From Clostridia bacterium (GTDB lineage Bacteria; Bacillota_A; Clostridia; Christensenellales; Aristaeellaceae), in contig CAAEDZ010000384.1 in NCBI GenBank assembly GCA_900754775.1, positions 1-6,841 on the forward strand: 6,841 nt of DNA. Direction: 5' to 3'. Shown piece after piece: positions 1 through 4,877 of the stretch. Under the pieces are notes generated by a model. It had not been told where the DNA came from. It ran no database searches and saw only the letters and a program-made list of their open reading frames with translations. Numbering within the stretch: the first letter of the stretch is position 1; every line of letters begins with the position of its first letter. The position numbers were made by a program, and so were the translations under genes.

Positions 1-371
1 GAGTCATCTCCCTCTCCGGGGCGCTGGACGCGGCGGACACCGCTATCAACAACACCGTCCCGGCGACGCGGCGCTACTGGGAGGACGTCTTCGGCCCGGC
101 GGAGGACGTGTCCGGCTCGGAAAACGACCTCTTTGCCGCCGCCACGGCGCTGACCGACCCCGCCCTGCGCCCCCGGATCTACATGTGGTGCGGCACGGAG
201 GACTTCCTCTACGCCCAAAACATACGCATGCGCGACCACCTGCGCGCGCTGGGCTACGACCTTACATATGAAGAATCGCCCGGCGACCACCAGTGGAAGC
301 ACTGGGACAAAAAGATCGCCGACGCGCTTGATTGGCTTTTGCCGGGAGAGGGGGAAGACGCATGGCGCTGA
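1..371 (+). CDS. Alpha/beta-hydrolase esterase, 3' end (5' truncated by window)
   Basis: The reading frame is open from base 3 and leaves 122 residues before the TGA at 369-371. The start and the nucleophile serine lie upstream of the window. The visible part is the C-terminal third of an esterase of the PF00756 / FrmB-EstA type. It has a catalytic Asp in CGTEDF (Asp codon 201-203) and a catalytic His in PGDHQWKHW (His codon 288-290). Both motifs align with the complete esterase that follows (CGAEDS and PGRHNWDFW), so the two are tandem paralogs. No signal peptide can be assessed. The end overlaps the next gene by 10 bases, which indicates translational coupling in one operon. The family cleaves short-chain or acetyl esters; the substrate here is unknown. 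A GTG at 108 is in frame but internal, because homologous-looking sequence continues upstream of it. Confidence 0.85.
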   Translation, partial: VISLSGALDAADTAINNTVPATRRYWEDVFGPAEDVSGSENDLFAAATALTDPALRPRIYMWCGTEDFLYAQNIRMRDHLRALGYDLTYEESPGDHQWKHWDKKIADALDWLLPGEGEDAWR

Positions 372-1135
372 TCCAGTTCGAGGCTTTTTCCGACGCCCTG
401 GGCAAGGCGTTCACGGCGTACATCGCCCTGCCGGAGACGGCGCGCGGCCCCTTCCCCGTGCTGTGGCTGTTGCACGGCGCGGGCGACAACGGCTCCGGCT
501 GGCTGCGCCACACCACCATCGAGCGGCAGGCCACGCGGCGCGATCTGGCGCTGGTGGCCCCCACCGCCGGCATGAGCATGTACGAGGACATGGCCCACGG
601 CCAACGCTACTTCACCCACATCGCCGATGAACTGCCCAAAATGCTGCGCCGCCTGCTGCCCCTTTCGGACCGGCGGGAGGACAACTTCATCGCCGGGCTC
701 TCCATGGGCGGCATGGGCGCGCTGAAGATCGCCATGCGCCGCCCGGAGAACTATGCCGCCGTCTGCTGTCTCTCCGCCGGGCACACCAATTACCGCTTCC
801 ACGAGCCGAAGGAGGGCACGCCGCGCTTCAACCGCTATTTCATCGCCTACGGCGAGGCCGGCCCCCTGCCCAGCGAGGAGGAGACGCTCGCGCGCGCCCG
901 GGCGCTTTCGGAGGCGGGCGGCCCCTGCCCGCGCGTGTGGCACGCCTGCGGTGCGGAGGACTCCTTGAAGAGCAACGCCGCCCTCACCCGCGATTTCTTT
1001 GAAAGCCTGCCCGGCAACCCCTTCCAGTACGAATACCACGAATGCCCCGGCCGCCACAACTGGGATTTCTGGGAGGCGCGCGTGCCGGAAATGCTCGATT
1101 TCGTGCTGCGCGGCAGAAAGGAGAGACGCCCATGA
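362..1135 (+). CDS. Esterase, alpha/beta-hydrolase (FrmB/EstA-like)
   Basis: This is a complete 257-residue cytoplasmic esterase with no signal peptide. The pieces expected of a PF00756-type serine esterase are visible. An oxyanion-side HGAGD lies at residues 38-42. The nucleophile elbow GLSMGG has Ser114. The acid is Asp200 in CGAED, and the base is His232 in GRHNW. Relatives in this family are tributyrin esterases, acetyl(xylan) esterases and S-formylglutathione hydrolases. I cannot tell which substrate applies. The start at 362 was chosen because GGGAGAGGGGGAAG lies just upstream and the protein then begins MALIQFEAFS, the first beta strand. An in-frame TTG at 332 would add ten unlikely residues. 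It overlaps the upstream paralog by 10 bases and the downstream HAD gene by 4 bases (ATGA), so all three are probably co-transcribed and translationally coupled. Confidence 0.88.
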   Translation: MALIQFEAFSDALGKAFTAYIALPETARGPFPVLWLLHGAGDNGSGWLRHTTIERQATRRDLALVAPTAGMSMYEDMAHGQRYFTHIADELPKMLRRLLPLSDRREDNFIAGLSMGGMGALKIAMRRPENYAAVCCLSAGHTNYRFHEPKEGTPRFNRYFIAYGEAGPLPSEEETLARARALSEAGGPCPRVWHACGAEDSLKSNAALTRDFFESLPGNPFQYEYHECPGRHNWDFWEARVPEMLDFVLRGRKERRP

Positions 1136-1806
1136 GCGCCCCGCTCACCATGCGCGCCGCCATCTTCGATCTGGACGGCACCTTGCTTGACAGCATGTAC
1201 GTCTGGCACGCGGTGGACGAGCGGTTCTTCGCCGAGCGCGGGCTGACCCTGACGCCGGACTACGCCAAAGCCATCGCCGGCATGAGCTACCGCGAGACGG
1301 CGCTGTATACGAAAAAGCGCTACGGCCTGACCGAGCCGTGGGAGGAGATCGTGCAGATCTGGACGCGCATGGCCGAGCGCGAATACCGCGAAAACGTGCG
1401 CTTGAAGCCCGGCGCGGAGGCCTATCTCAAGGCCCTCAAGGCGCGCGGCGTGCGTCTGGCGGTGGCCACGGCCATGCCGCCGGGGCTGTTTCGCCCCTGC
1501 CTGGAACATCGCGGCATCGAGGGCCTTTTCGACGCCCTGCTCTCCGTGGAGGACGCCGGGGGCCGCGGCAAGCTCTCCGGCAAGGTGTTCGCGCTGGCGG
1601 CGGAAAAGCTGGGCGTGGCCCCCGCCGACTGCGTGGTCTTCGAGGACGTCTACGAGGGCGTGGCCGGGGCGAGAAAGGCCGGCATGCGCGCCGTGCTGGT
1701 CTACGACGAAGCCTCCGCCCACCGCCACGGCGAGGCGGAAGCCCTCGCCGAGCGCGTTATCCATGATTTTACCGAACTGACCGCCGAGCTGGACGGCGCG
1801 GAATAA
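1132..1806 (+). CDS. HAD-superfamily phosphatase (beta-phosphoglucomutase-like subfamily)
   Basis: This 224-residue HAD hydrolase has all four motifs. Motif I is FDLDGTLLDS, with nucleophile Asp13 and acid/base Asp15. Motif II is the Thr113 region (VATAM). The motif III lysine is probably Lys147 (RGKLSG). Motif IV is VFEDVYEG, with Glu171-Asp172 binding magnesium. The helical cap lies between motifs I and II (about residues 18-90), which is the layout of beta-phosphoglucomutase and sugar- or nucleotide-phosphatase relatives. The exact substrate is unknown, and a phosphatase is more likely than a mutase. The start ATG at 1132 overlaps the esterase stop as ATGA and has AAAGGAGAG at 1117-1125. 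ATG 1150 (Met7) is a weaker alternative. No clear terminator follows; the next gene has its own promoter inside and just after the end of this one. Confidence 0.88.
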   Translation: MSAPLTMRAAIFDLDGTLLDSMYVWHAVDERFFAERGLTLTPDYAKAIAGMSYRETALYTKKRYGLTEPWEEIVQIWTRMAEREYRENVRLKPGAEAYLKALKARGVRLAVATAMPPGLFRPCLEHRGIEGLFDALLSVEDAGGRGKLSGKVFALAAEKLGVAPADCVVFEDVYEGVAGARKAGMRAVLVYDEASAHRHGEAEALAERVIHDFTELTAELDGAE

Positions 1807-1818
1807 CTGTGATACAAT
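1790..1818 (+). promoter_or_regulatory. Probable sigma-A promoter for the secreted protein gene
   Basis: A -35-like TGGACG (1790-1795, 4 of 6 matches) is separated by 17 bases from TACAAT (1813-1818, 5 of 6). A TG dinucleotide one base upstream of the -10 box makes it an extended -10. The predicted start falls near 1825, giving a leader of about 35 bases. The -35 box lies inside the end of the HAD gene, so read-through from that operon is also possible. Confidence 0.5.
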
Positions 1819-1844
1819 AGGAAAGAGGGGGTTGGATCCTTTTT

Positions 1845-1852
1845 AGAGGAGG
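1845..1852 (+). promoter_or_regulatory. Strong ribosome binding site of the secreted protein gene
   Basis: AGAGGAGG lies 7 bases before the ATG at 1860. This fixes the start in preference to the in-frame ATG at 1872 (Met5). Confidence 0.85.
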
Positions 1853-1859
1853 ATGAGAG

Positions 1860-2984
1860 ATGTACAAGCGCATGCGCAAAGCGCTGACGGCGCTGCTGGC
1901 TCTGCTGCTGACCCTGTCCGCCGCGGCGCTGGCCGAAAGCCTCACCGCATCCGTCGAAAAGACGGCGGGGAAGGGCGAAAACACCTTTACGGTGCTTAAC
2001 TACACCTTCGATGGCCGCGACCTGCGCGTCTTATGGGAAGCGGAGACGGCGGGGGACGAGGCGCTGCTCTTCACCACCGGCATGCTCGACAACGACGTCG
2101 GCCCCCTGATCACCCCCCGGAACGATGTGATGGGCCTGACGCCGGACGTGTTCGTTCCTCTGGGCGGGGAGGACGCCGCCCATTTCGCGGGCCGCGCTGT
2201 GGCCAGTTTCGAGGGCGTGACCCCCTCGCGCGACTTCACCGCCACGCTGACGGGCTACTTCGTGCGCCCGTTGGTGGAGGTCATCGACGTTTCCGACGCG
2301 CTGAATGGCTCACTGGAACCGGGCGTGGAACACACGGGCGCGATGCTCGTCCACTTCAACGGGCGCATCCAACCCCTTTCGTCCATCCGCATAGACGCGG
2401 GGGAGGACGGCGCGCTCTCCTTCCAGGGGCGAAACAGCCTCATCGACGCCGACACGTACTATGAAAACCCGCACAAGAGCATGGTGGAGCTGTACGCCGA
2501 CCTCGGCCTGTTCGAGATCGTCGATGTCTGCGAGGTCTCCTTCCCCGTGCGCCTGCCGGTCGGCGAGACGGTCGCCCTGCGCGCCGCCGAACTTCCCGTG
2601 GTGGAGACGAAATACTACGACATCGCCTTCACGCAGGCGGAAGTCGGCCTTTCCGGCCTGCAGCTTGCGTGGGAAGTGCGCTCCAAGACGGGGCGGGCGA
2701 TGGATGAGGACTGGGTCGGCGCGCTCGACGTAAGCTGCCGCGTCGCCGGCGAAGCGCTGGATTTCAAAGCGTACAGGATCAGAAGGGAATACACCCACGG
2801 CGTGGACGGGGAAGAATGCCTCCTGTACAGCCTGTCGCAGTACGGCAATCCCGTCCTTCAGCCCGGCGACGCGCCGCTGACGGTGGAGGTCGAATATCTC
2901 CCGCCCGAGGGCGCGTCCGTCCCCGAGGATGCCGGGTCCCCCACCGTCACCCTGACGCTGGAGCCGGTGGTCCTGGAGCCGTAG
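1860..2984 (+). CDS. Secreted protein of unknown function
   Basis: I do not recognise this 374-residue protein. It begins with a clear signal peptide: a basic stretch (Lys3, Arg4, Arg6, Lys7), a leucine/alanine-rich core at residues 8-24, and a likely cleavage after ALA at residue 25. There is no lipobox cysteine and no C-terminal anchor or LPXTG, so it is probably released. The mature part is rich in short alternating hydrophobic stretches, as in beta-sandwich proteins. Two stretches look alike: residues 42-62 (NYTFDGRDLRVLWEAE) and 254-275 (FTQAEVGLSGLQLAWEVRSK). This suggests two related Ig-like or jelly-roll domains joined near residues 190-250. It has three cysteines (224, 293, 320). A putative promoter and a strong ribosome binding site precede it, and it ends at a bidirectional terminator. 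It could be a cell-surface or extracellular binding protein, but no function can be assigned. Confidence 0.82.
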   Translation: MYKRMRKALTALLALLLTLSAAALAESLTASVEKTAGKGENTFTVLNYTFDGRDLRVLWEAETAGDEALLFTTGMLDNDVGPLITPRNDVMGLTPDVFVPLGGEDAAHFAGRAVASFEGVTPSRDFTATLTGYFVRPLVEVIDVSDALNGSLEPGVEHTGAMLVHFNGRIQPLSSIRIDAGEDGALSFQGRNSLIDADTYYENPHKSMVELYADLGLFEIVDVCEVSFPVRLPVGETVALRAAELPVVETKYYDIAFTQAEVGLSGLQLAWEVRSKTGRAMDEDWVGALDVSCRVAGEALDFKAYRIRREYTHGVDGEECLLYSLSQYGNPVLQPGDAPLTVEVEYLPPEGASVPEDAGSPTVTLTLEPVVLEP

Positions 2985-2994
2985 CGCCCGCCGC

Positions 2995-3028
2995 AAAAAA
3001 GGAGACCGCATGTTTCGCGGTCTCCTTT
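2995..3028. terminator. Bidirectional rho-independent terminator
   Basis: A perfect stem, GGAGACCGC (3001-3009) with GCGGTCTCC (3017-3025), closes a 7-base loop. It extends by A-T pairs to about 12 bp (2998-3000 with 3026-3028). Read on the minus strand it is followed by six T residues (complement of 2995-3000), a strong terminator for the binding-protein gene. Read on the plus strand the T run is only three and partly paired, so it is weaker there. It sits between two convergent stop codons (2984 and 3042). Confidence 0.85.
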
Positions 3029-3041
3029 CACGTACCCTCCG

Positions 3042-3986
3042 TCAGTCATACGCGCCGGCGTCGGCGAGCGCGTCCACCACCTGCTGGAAGCCCTCGGCGA
3101 TGCGCGGACCGGGGCGGCTGATGAGGTCGTCCGTCAGGGCGTAGACGTGGCCCTCCTGCACGGCGCGCAGCTCGCCGTAGCCGGGCAGGGCGCAGAACTG
3201 TTCCGCCGCCGTGCCGTCGCCGTAGTCGGAGATGAGGATCACGTCCGGGTCGGCGGCGACGATGCCCTCAAGGCTGTACATCGGCCAGGCGTACTCGGAA
3301 TCGGCGGCCACGTTTTCGCCGCCCGCCATGGCGATCAGTTCGTCGATGAACGTGCCTTTCCCGGCGCTGAAATCGCCGCTCTCACCAAAGGAGAGGGCGA
3401 AGTAGACGCGCACAGGCTCCATGTCCGCGGGCACGGCGGAAGCCGTTTGGGCGATGGCGTCCTGCATGTCCGCCAGCAGCGGCGTGGGGTCCGCGCCCAC
3501 CACGGCGGCGATGAGGACGATGCCCTCATACAGTTCGTCCAGCCCGGACGGCTCCACGCAGACCACGTTCAACCCCAGCGCCTCCATCTTTTCGATGGCG
3601 TCCTGCTGCAAGGTCGTCGAGGCAAGCACCACGTCCGCCTCCGCGGCGGCGATCAGCTCCACGTTTGGCCCGGCGTAGTCGCCCATGCGGGGCAGGGCGT
3701 TGGCTTCCTCCGGGTAGTCGCTGTATGCGTCTGCGCCCACCAGCAGCTCGCCCGCCCCCAGCGCGTAGACGATCTCCGTGTTCGCCCCCGTCAGCGAGAC
3801 GACCTTTTCCACCGTTTCGGGGATCTCCACCGCCCGCCCGAGGCCGTCGGTCAATTCGCCCGCCACGAAGATGCTCGTGGGGCCGTCCGCGCCGCCAATG
3901 ACGCCGACGCTCGCCTCCCCGGCAAGGCCCAGCGGCACGGTCAGCAGCGTCAGTACAGTCAGCAGGCACATAAGTTTGCGAAGCAT
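3042..3986 (-). CDS. btuF: Cobalamin-type ABC transporter substrate-binding protein (BtuF/FhuD fold) with N-terminal GGADGPTSIF motif
   Basis: This 314-residue exported binding protein belongs to the Peripla_BP_2 (PF01497) family, which delivers corrinoids or ferric siderophores to ABC importers. Residues 1-23 are a signal peptide. The binding fold starts near residue 45 (LTDGLGRAVEIPETVEKVVSL), followed by the family hallmark SLTGANTEIVYALGAGELLVG and a DYPEE segment. The second lobe is at about residues 190-314. The cobalamin riboswitch directly upstream points to corrinoid rather than siderophore. The start at 3986 was chosen for the AGAAGGAGG 5 bases upstream and the immediate signal peptide; a start at 4070 would run translation through the riboswitch. 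Two oddities: there is no lipobox cysteine, and residues 28-43 read GVIGGADGPTSIFVAG, a motif known from sodium-translocating decarboxylase beta subunits. No permease or ATPase gene is in this window. Assignment to cobalamin rests on the riboswitch. Confidence 0.87.
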   Translation of the reverse strand: MLRKLMCLLTVLTLLTVPLGLAGEASVGVIGGADGPTSIFVAGELTDGLGRAVEIPETVEKVVSLTGANTEIVYALGAGELLVGADAYSDYPEEANALPRMGDYAGPNVELIAAAEADVVLASTTLQQDAIEKMEALGLNVVCVEPSGLDELYEGIVLIAAVVGADPTPLLADMQDAIAQTASAVPADMEPVRVYFALSFGESGDFSAGKGTFIDELIAMAGGENVAADSEYAWPMYSLEGIVAADPDVILISDYGDGTAAEQFCALPGYGELRAVQEGHVYALTDDLISRPGPRIAEGFQQVVDALADAGAYD

Positions 3987-3991
3987 GGGTT

Positions 3992-4000
3992 CCTCCTTCT
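3992..4000 (-). promoter_or_regulatory. Ribosome binding site of the binding-protein gene
   Basis: AGAAGGAGG on the minus strand lies 5 bases upstream of the ATG at 3986 and decides that start. It abuts a hairpin (4001-4017) whose loop also carries GGAGG. It is therefore the likely target of riboswitch control at the level of translation. Confidence 0.8.
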
Positions 4001-4017
4001 CGCGGCCCTCCGCCGCG
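4001..4017 (-). promoter_or_regulatory. Hairpin in the riboswitch expression platform
   Basis: On the minus strand CGCGGC (4017-4012) and GCCGCG (4006-4001) form a 6-bp GC stem with loop GGAGG. It lies between the aptamer and the true ribosome binding site, with only one base or none before AGAAGGAGG. No T tract follows, so it is not a terminator. It more likely shapes access of ribosomes to the start site. The role is inferred. Confidence 0.5.
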
Positions 4018-4042
4018 AAATAAATGTATCCGGCCATGGGAG

Positions 4043-4188
4043 CGCGCGGGCAGGTCTTCTGGCTCGGCATCGTCTCCCGCGCCGCCTTCCCATCCCATGG
4101 ACAGTGGCGTTCGGCGCGGGATCCGCCTCACAGCAGCGGGGGCTGCGCCGGATTTTCACCGGCTTCCCTTCACCTGCGCAACGGTCGG
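4043..4188 (-). promoter_or_regulatory. Cobalamin riboswitch (adenosylcobalamin class)
   Basis: Read on the minus strand, the conserved parts come in the right order. They are: AGGTGAAGGGAA (4175-4164); a GCCGG/CCGGC hairpin (4163-4148); GCAGCCCCCGCTGCTGTGA (4146-4128); a perfect 8-bp stem CCCGCGCC/GGCGCGGG (4120-4113 with 4083-4076) enclosing GCCACTG (4108-4102) and GGGAAGGC; and the B12 box GAGCCAGAAGACCTGCC (4065-4049). A short P1 helix GCAGG/CCTGC closes the aptamer. An apical-loop segment CCATGGGA (4100-4093) is exactly complementary to TCCCATGG (4041-4034) just downstream, which fits the L5-L13 kissing loop of this class. No terminator lies between the aptamer and the gene, so translational repression by cobalamin is the likely mechanism. 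Confidence 0.95.
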
Positions 4189-4198
4189 ACCGGGAATA

Positions 4199-4227
4199 AG
4201 TATACGCCATTTTGGCAAAAAGCGCAA
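4199..4227 (-). promoter_or_regulatory. Promoter of the riboswitch and binding-protein transcript
   Basis: On the minus strand TTGCGC (4227-4222) and TATACT (4204-4199) are exactly 17 bases apart. The -10 box has 5 of 6 consensus bases. Transcription should begin near 4192, a few bases before the first riboswitch helix. Confidence 0.75.
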
Positions 4228-4244
4228 CCCAAAGAAAGCGCCTC

Positions 4245-4273
4245 TTGACAAAACGCCGCATCTGTAATACAAT
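4245..4273 (+). promoter_or_regulatory. Promoter of the toxin-antitoxin operon
   Basis: A perfect -35 box TTGACA (4245-4250) is separated by 17 bases from TACAAT (4268-4273). It is divergent from the riboswitch promoter, and the two -35 boxes are only 17 bases apart. The ribosome binding site (4281-4287) begins 7 bases after the -10 box, so the leader is very short. Confidence 0.85.
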
Positions 4274-4281
4274 GTATTACA
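4263..4281 (+). promoter_or_regulatory. Probable antitoxin operator (perfect palindrome over the -10 box)
   Basis: TGTAATAC (4263-4270) and GTATTACA (4274-4281) are perfect 8-base inverted arms around a 3-base centre. The palindrome covers the whole -10 box and the expected transcription start. Ribbon-helix-helix antitoxins of RelBE-type modules bind such palindromes to repress their own operon, so this is the likely site of autoregulation. Confidence 0.7.
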
Positions 4282-4296
4282 AGGAGGCTGATGACC

Positions 4297-4518
4297 ATGA
4301 CCGTTACCCTGCGCATGTCGGACAAAGATTCCCGCGTCATCCGCGATTACGCCAAGCTGCATGGCATGACCGTGAGCGAGTTCATGCGCCGCGCCGCCAT
4401 GGAAAAGATCGAGGACGAGATCGATCTGGAAGTCGCCCTGCGCGCGCAGGCGGACTACGAAGCCGACCCCACCGCCTATTCCCACGACGATGTCGGAAGG
4501 ATGCTGGGCCTCAAATGA
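4297..4518 (+). CDS. relB: RelB-type ribbon-helix-helix antitoxin
   Basis: This 73-residue antitoxin of a type II toxin-antitoxin pair has an N-terminal ribbon-helix-helix DNA-binding domain. The strand is MTVTLRMSDKDS, followed by two helices with the turn MTVSEFMRRAAMEK. The acidic C-terminal tail (about residues 45-73, ending DDVGRMLGLK) is of the kind that wraps the toxin. The start is ambiguous: AAGGAGG (4281-4287) lies 9 bases before ATG 4297 and only 3 bases before ATG 4291. I prefer 4297 for its spacing and because the protein then begins directly at the DNA-binding strand; 4291 would add Met-Thr. The last four bases overlap the toxin start (ATGA), so the two are translationally coupled. 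It should neutralise the toxin and repress the operon through the palindrome at 4263-4281. Confidence 0.88.
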   Translation: MTVTLRMSDKDSRVIRDYAKLHGMTVSEFMRRAAMEKIEDEIDLEVALRAQADYEADPTAYSHDDVGRMLGLK

Positions 4519-4784
4519 CATACACCGTCCGCTACGCGAAGGCCGCGCTGAAGTCCCTGCAAAAGCTGGACCGCCCCATCGCGGCGATGCTCTATGCGTG
4601 GGTCGGGAAAAACCTCGTCGGCTGTACAGACCCGCGCGCCCACGGAAAGGCGCTGACGGCGAACCGCTCCGGCCTCTGGCGCTACCGCGTGGGCGACTAC
4701 CGCCTCATCGCGCAGATCGACGATTCTGCCGTGACCATCCTCATGCTCGAGATCGGACACAGAAGTTCCATCTACAAACAATGA
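4515..4784 (+). CDS. relE: RelE-type toxin (ribosome-dependent mRNA endoribonuclease)
   Basis: This 89-residue RelE/ParE-superfamily toxin is partner to the antitoxin just upstream, with an ATGA overlap. The core motifs are visible. The N-terminal strand and helices are YTVRYAKAALKSLQKLD. The central basic strand is GLWRYRVGDYRLIAQI (Arg56, Arg58, Arg63). The C-terminal segment is GHRSSIYK (His82, Arg83, Tyr87). In E. coli RelE, basic residues on the central strands and a terminal Arg-Tyr pair cut mRNA in the ribosomal A site. The conserved C-terminal His/Arg and Tyr favour the RelE type over the gyrase-directed ParE type, though this cannot be settled by eye. The length is normal for the family and no damage is seen, so it is probably active. 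A terminator follows 4 bases after the stop. Confidence 0.88.
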   Translation: MTYTVRYAKAALKSLQKLDRPIAAMLYAWVGKNLVGCTDPRAHGKALTANRSGLWRYRVGDYRLIAQIDDSAVTILMLEIGHRSSIYKQ

Positions 4785-4788
4785 CGTG

Positions 4789-4813
4789 CGCCCGGCCATA
4801 TGCCGGGCGTTTT
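4789..4813 (+). terminator. Rho-independent terminator of the toxin-antitoxin operon
   Basis: A perfect 8-bp GC stem, CGCCCGGC (4789-4796) and GCCGGGCG (4802-4809), has a 5-base loop CATAT and is followed by TTTT. It starts 4 bases after the toxin stop codon. Confidence 0.85.
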
Positions 4814-4877
4814 GCAACCATACCACCCTCCTGCGCGTCTAAACAATATCCAAACTTTACAAACGGGAGGGAAGACC

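Noticed and set aside
108..110. GTG as a start for the first esterase
   Set aside because: The frame is open to the window edge, the esterase fold must begin upstream, and no ribosome binding site precedes the GTG.
254..1057. A 267-codon minus-strand frame opposite the esterases
   Set aside because: It has no start context and low-complexity Ala/Gly/Arg/Val composition, and both esterases on the plus strand have catalytic motifs.
3987..4070. An N-terminal extension of the binding protein starting at 4070
   Set aside because: It would translate through the B12 box and the riboswitch expression platform and would bury the signal peptide.
3147..4199. A 350-codon open frame on the plus strand opposite the binding-protein gene and riboswitch
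   Set aside because: It is antisense to a gene with clear domain, ribosome binding site and riboswitch. Its His/Arg/Gly/Ala-rich composition is typical of GC-rich shadow frames.
4812..4849. A possible serpin promoter (TTGCAA with an ACAATAT-like -10)
   Set aside because: The spacing of about 24 bases is too long, and the -35-like bases overlap the terminator T tract.
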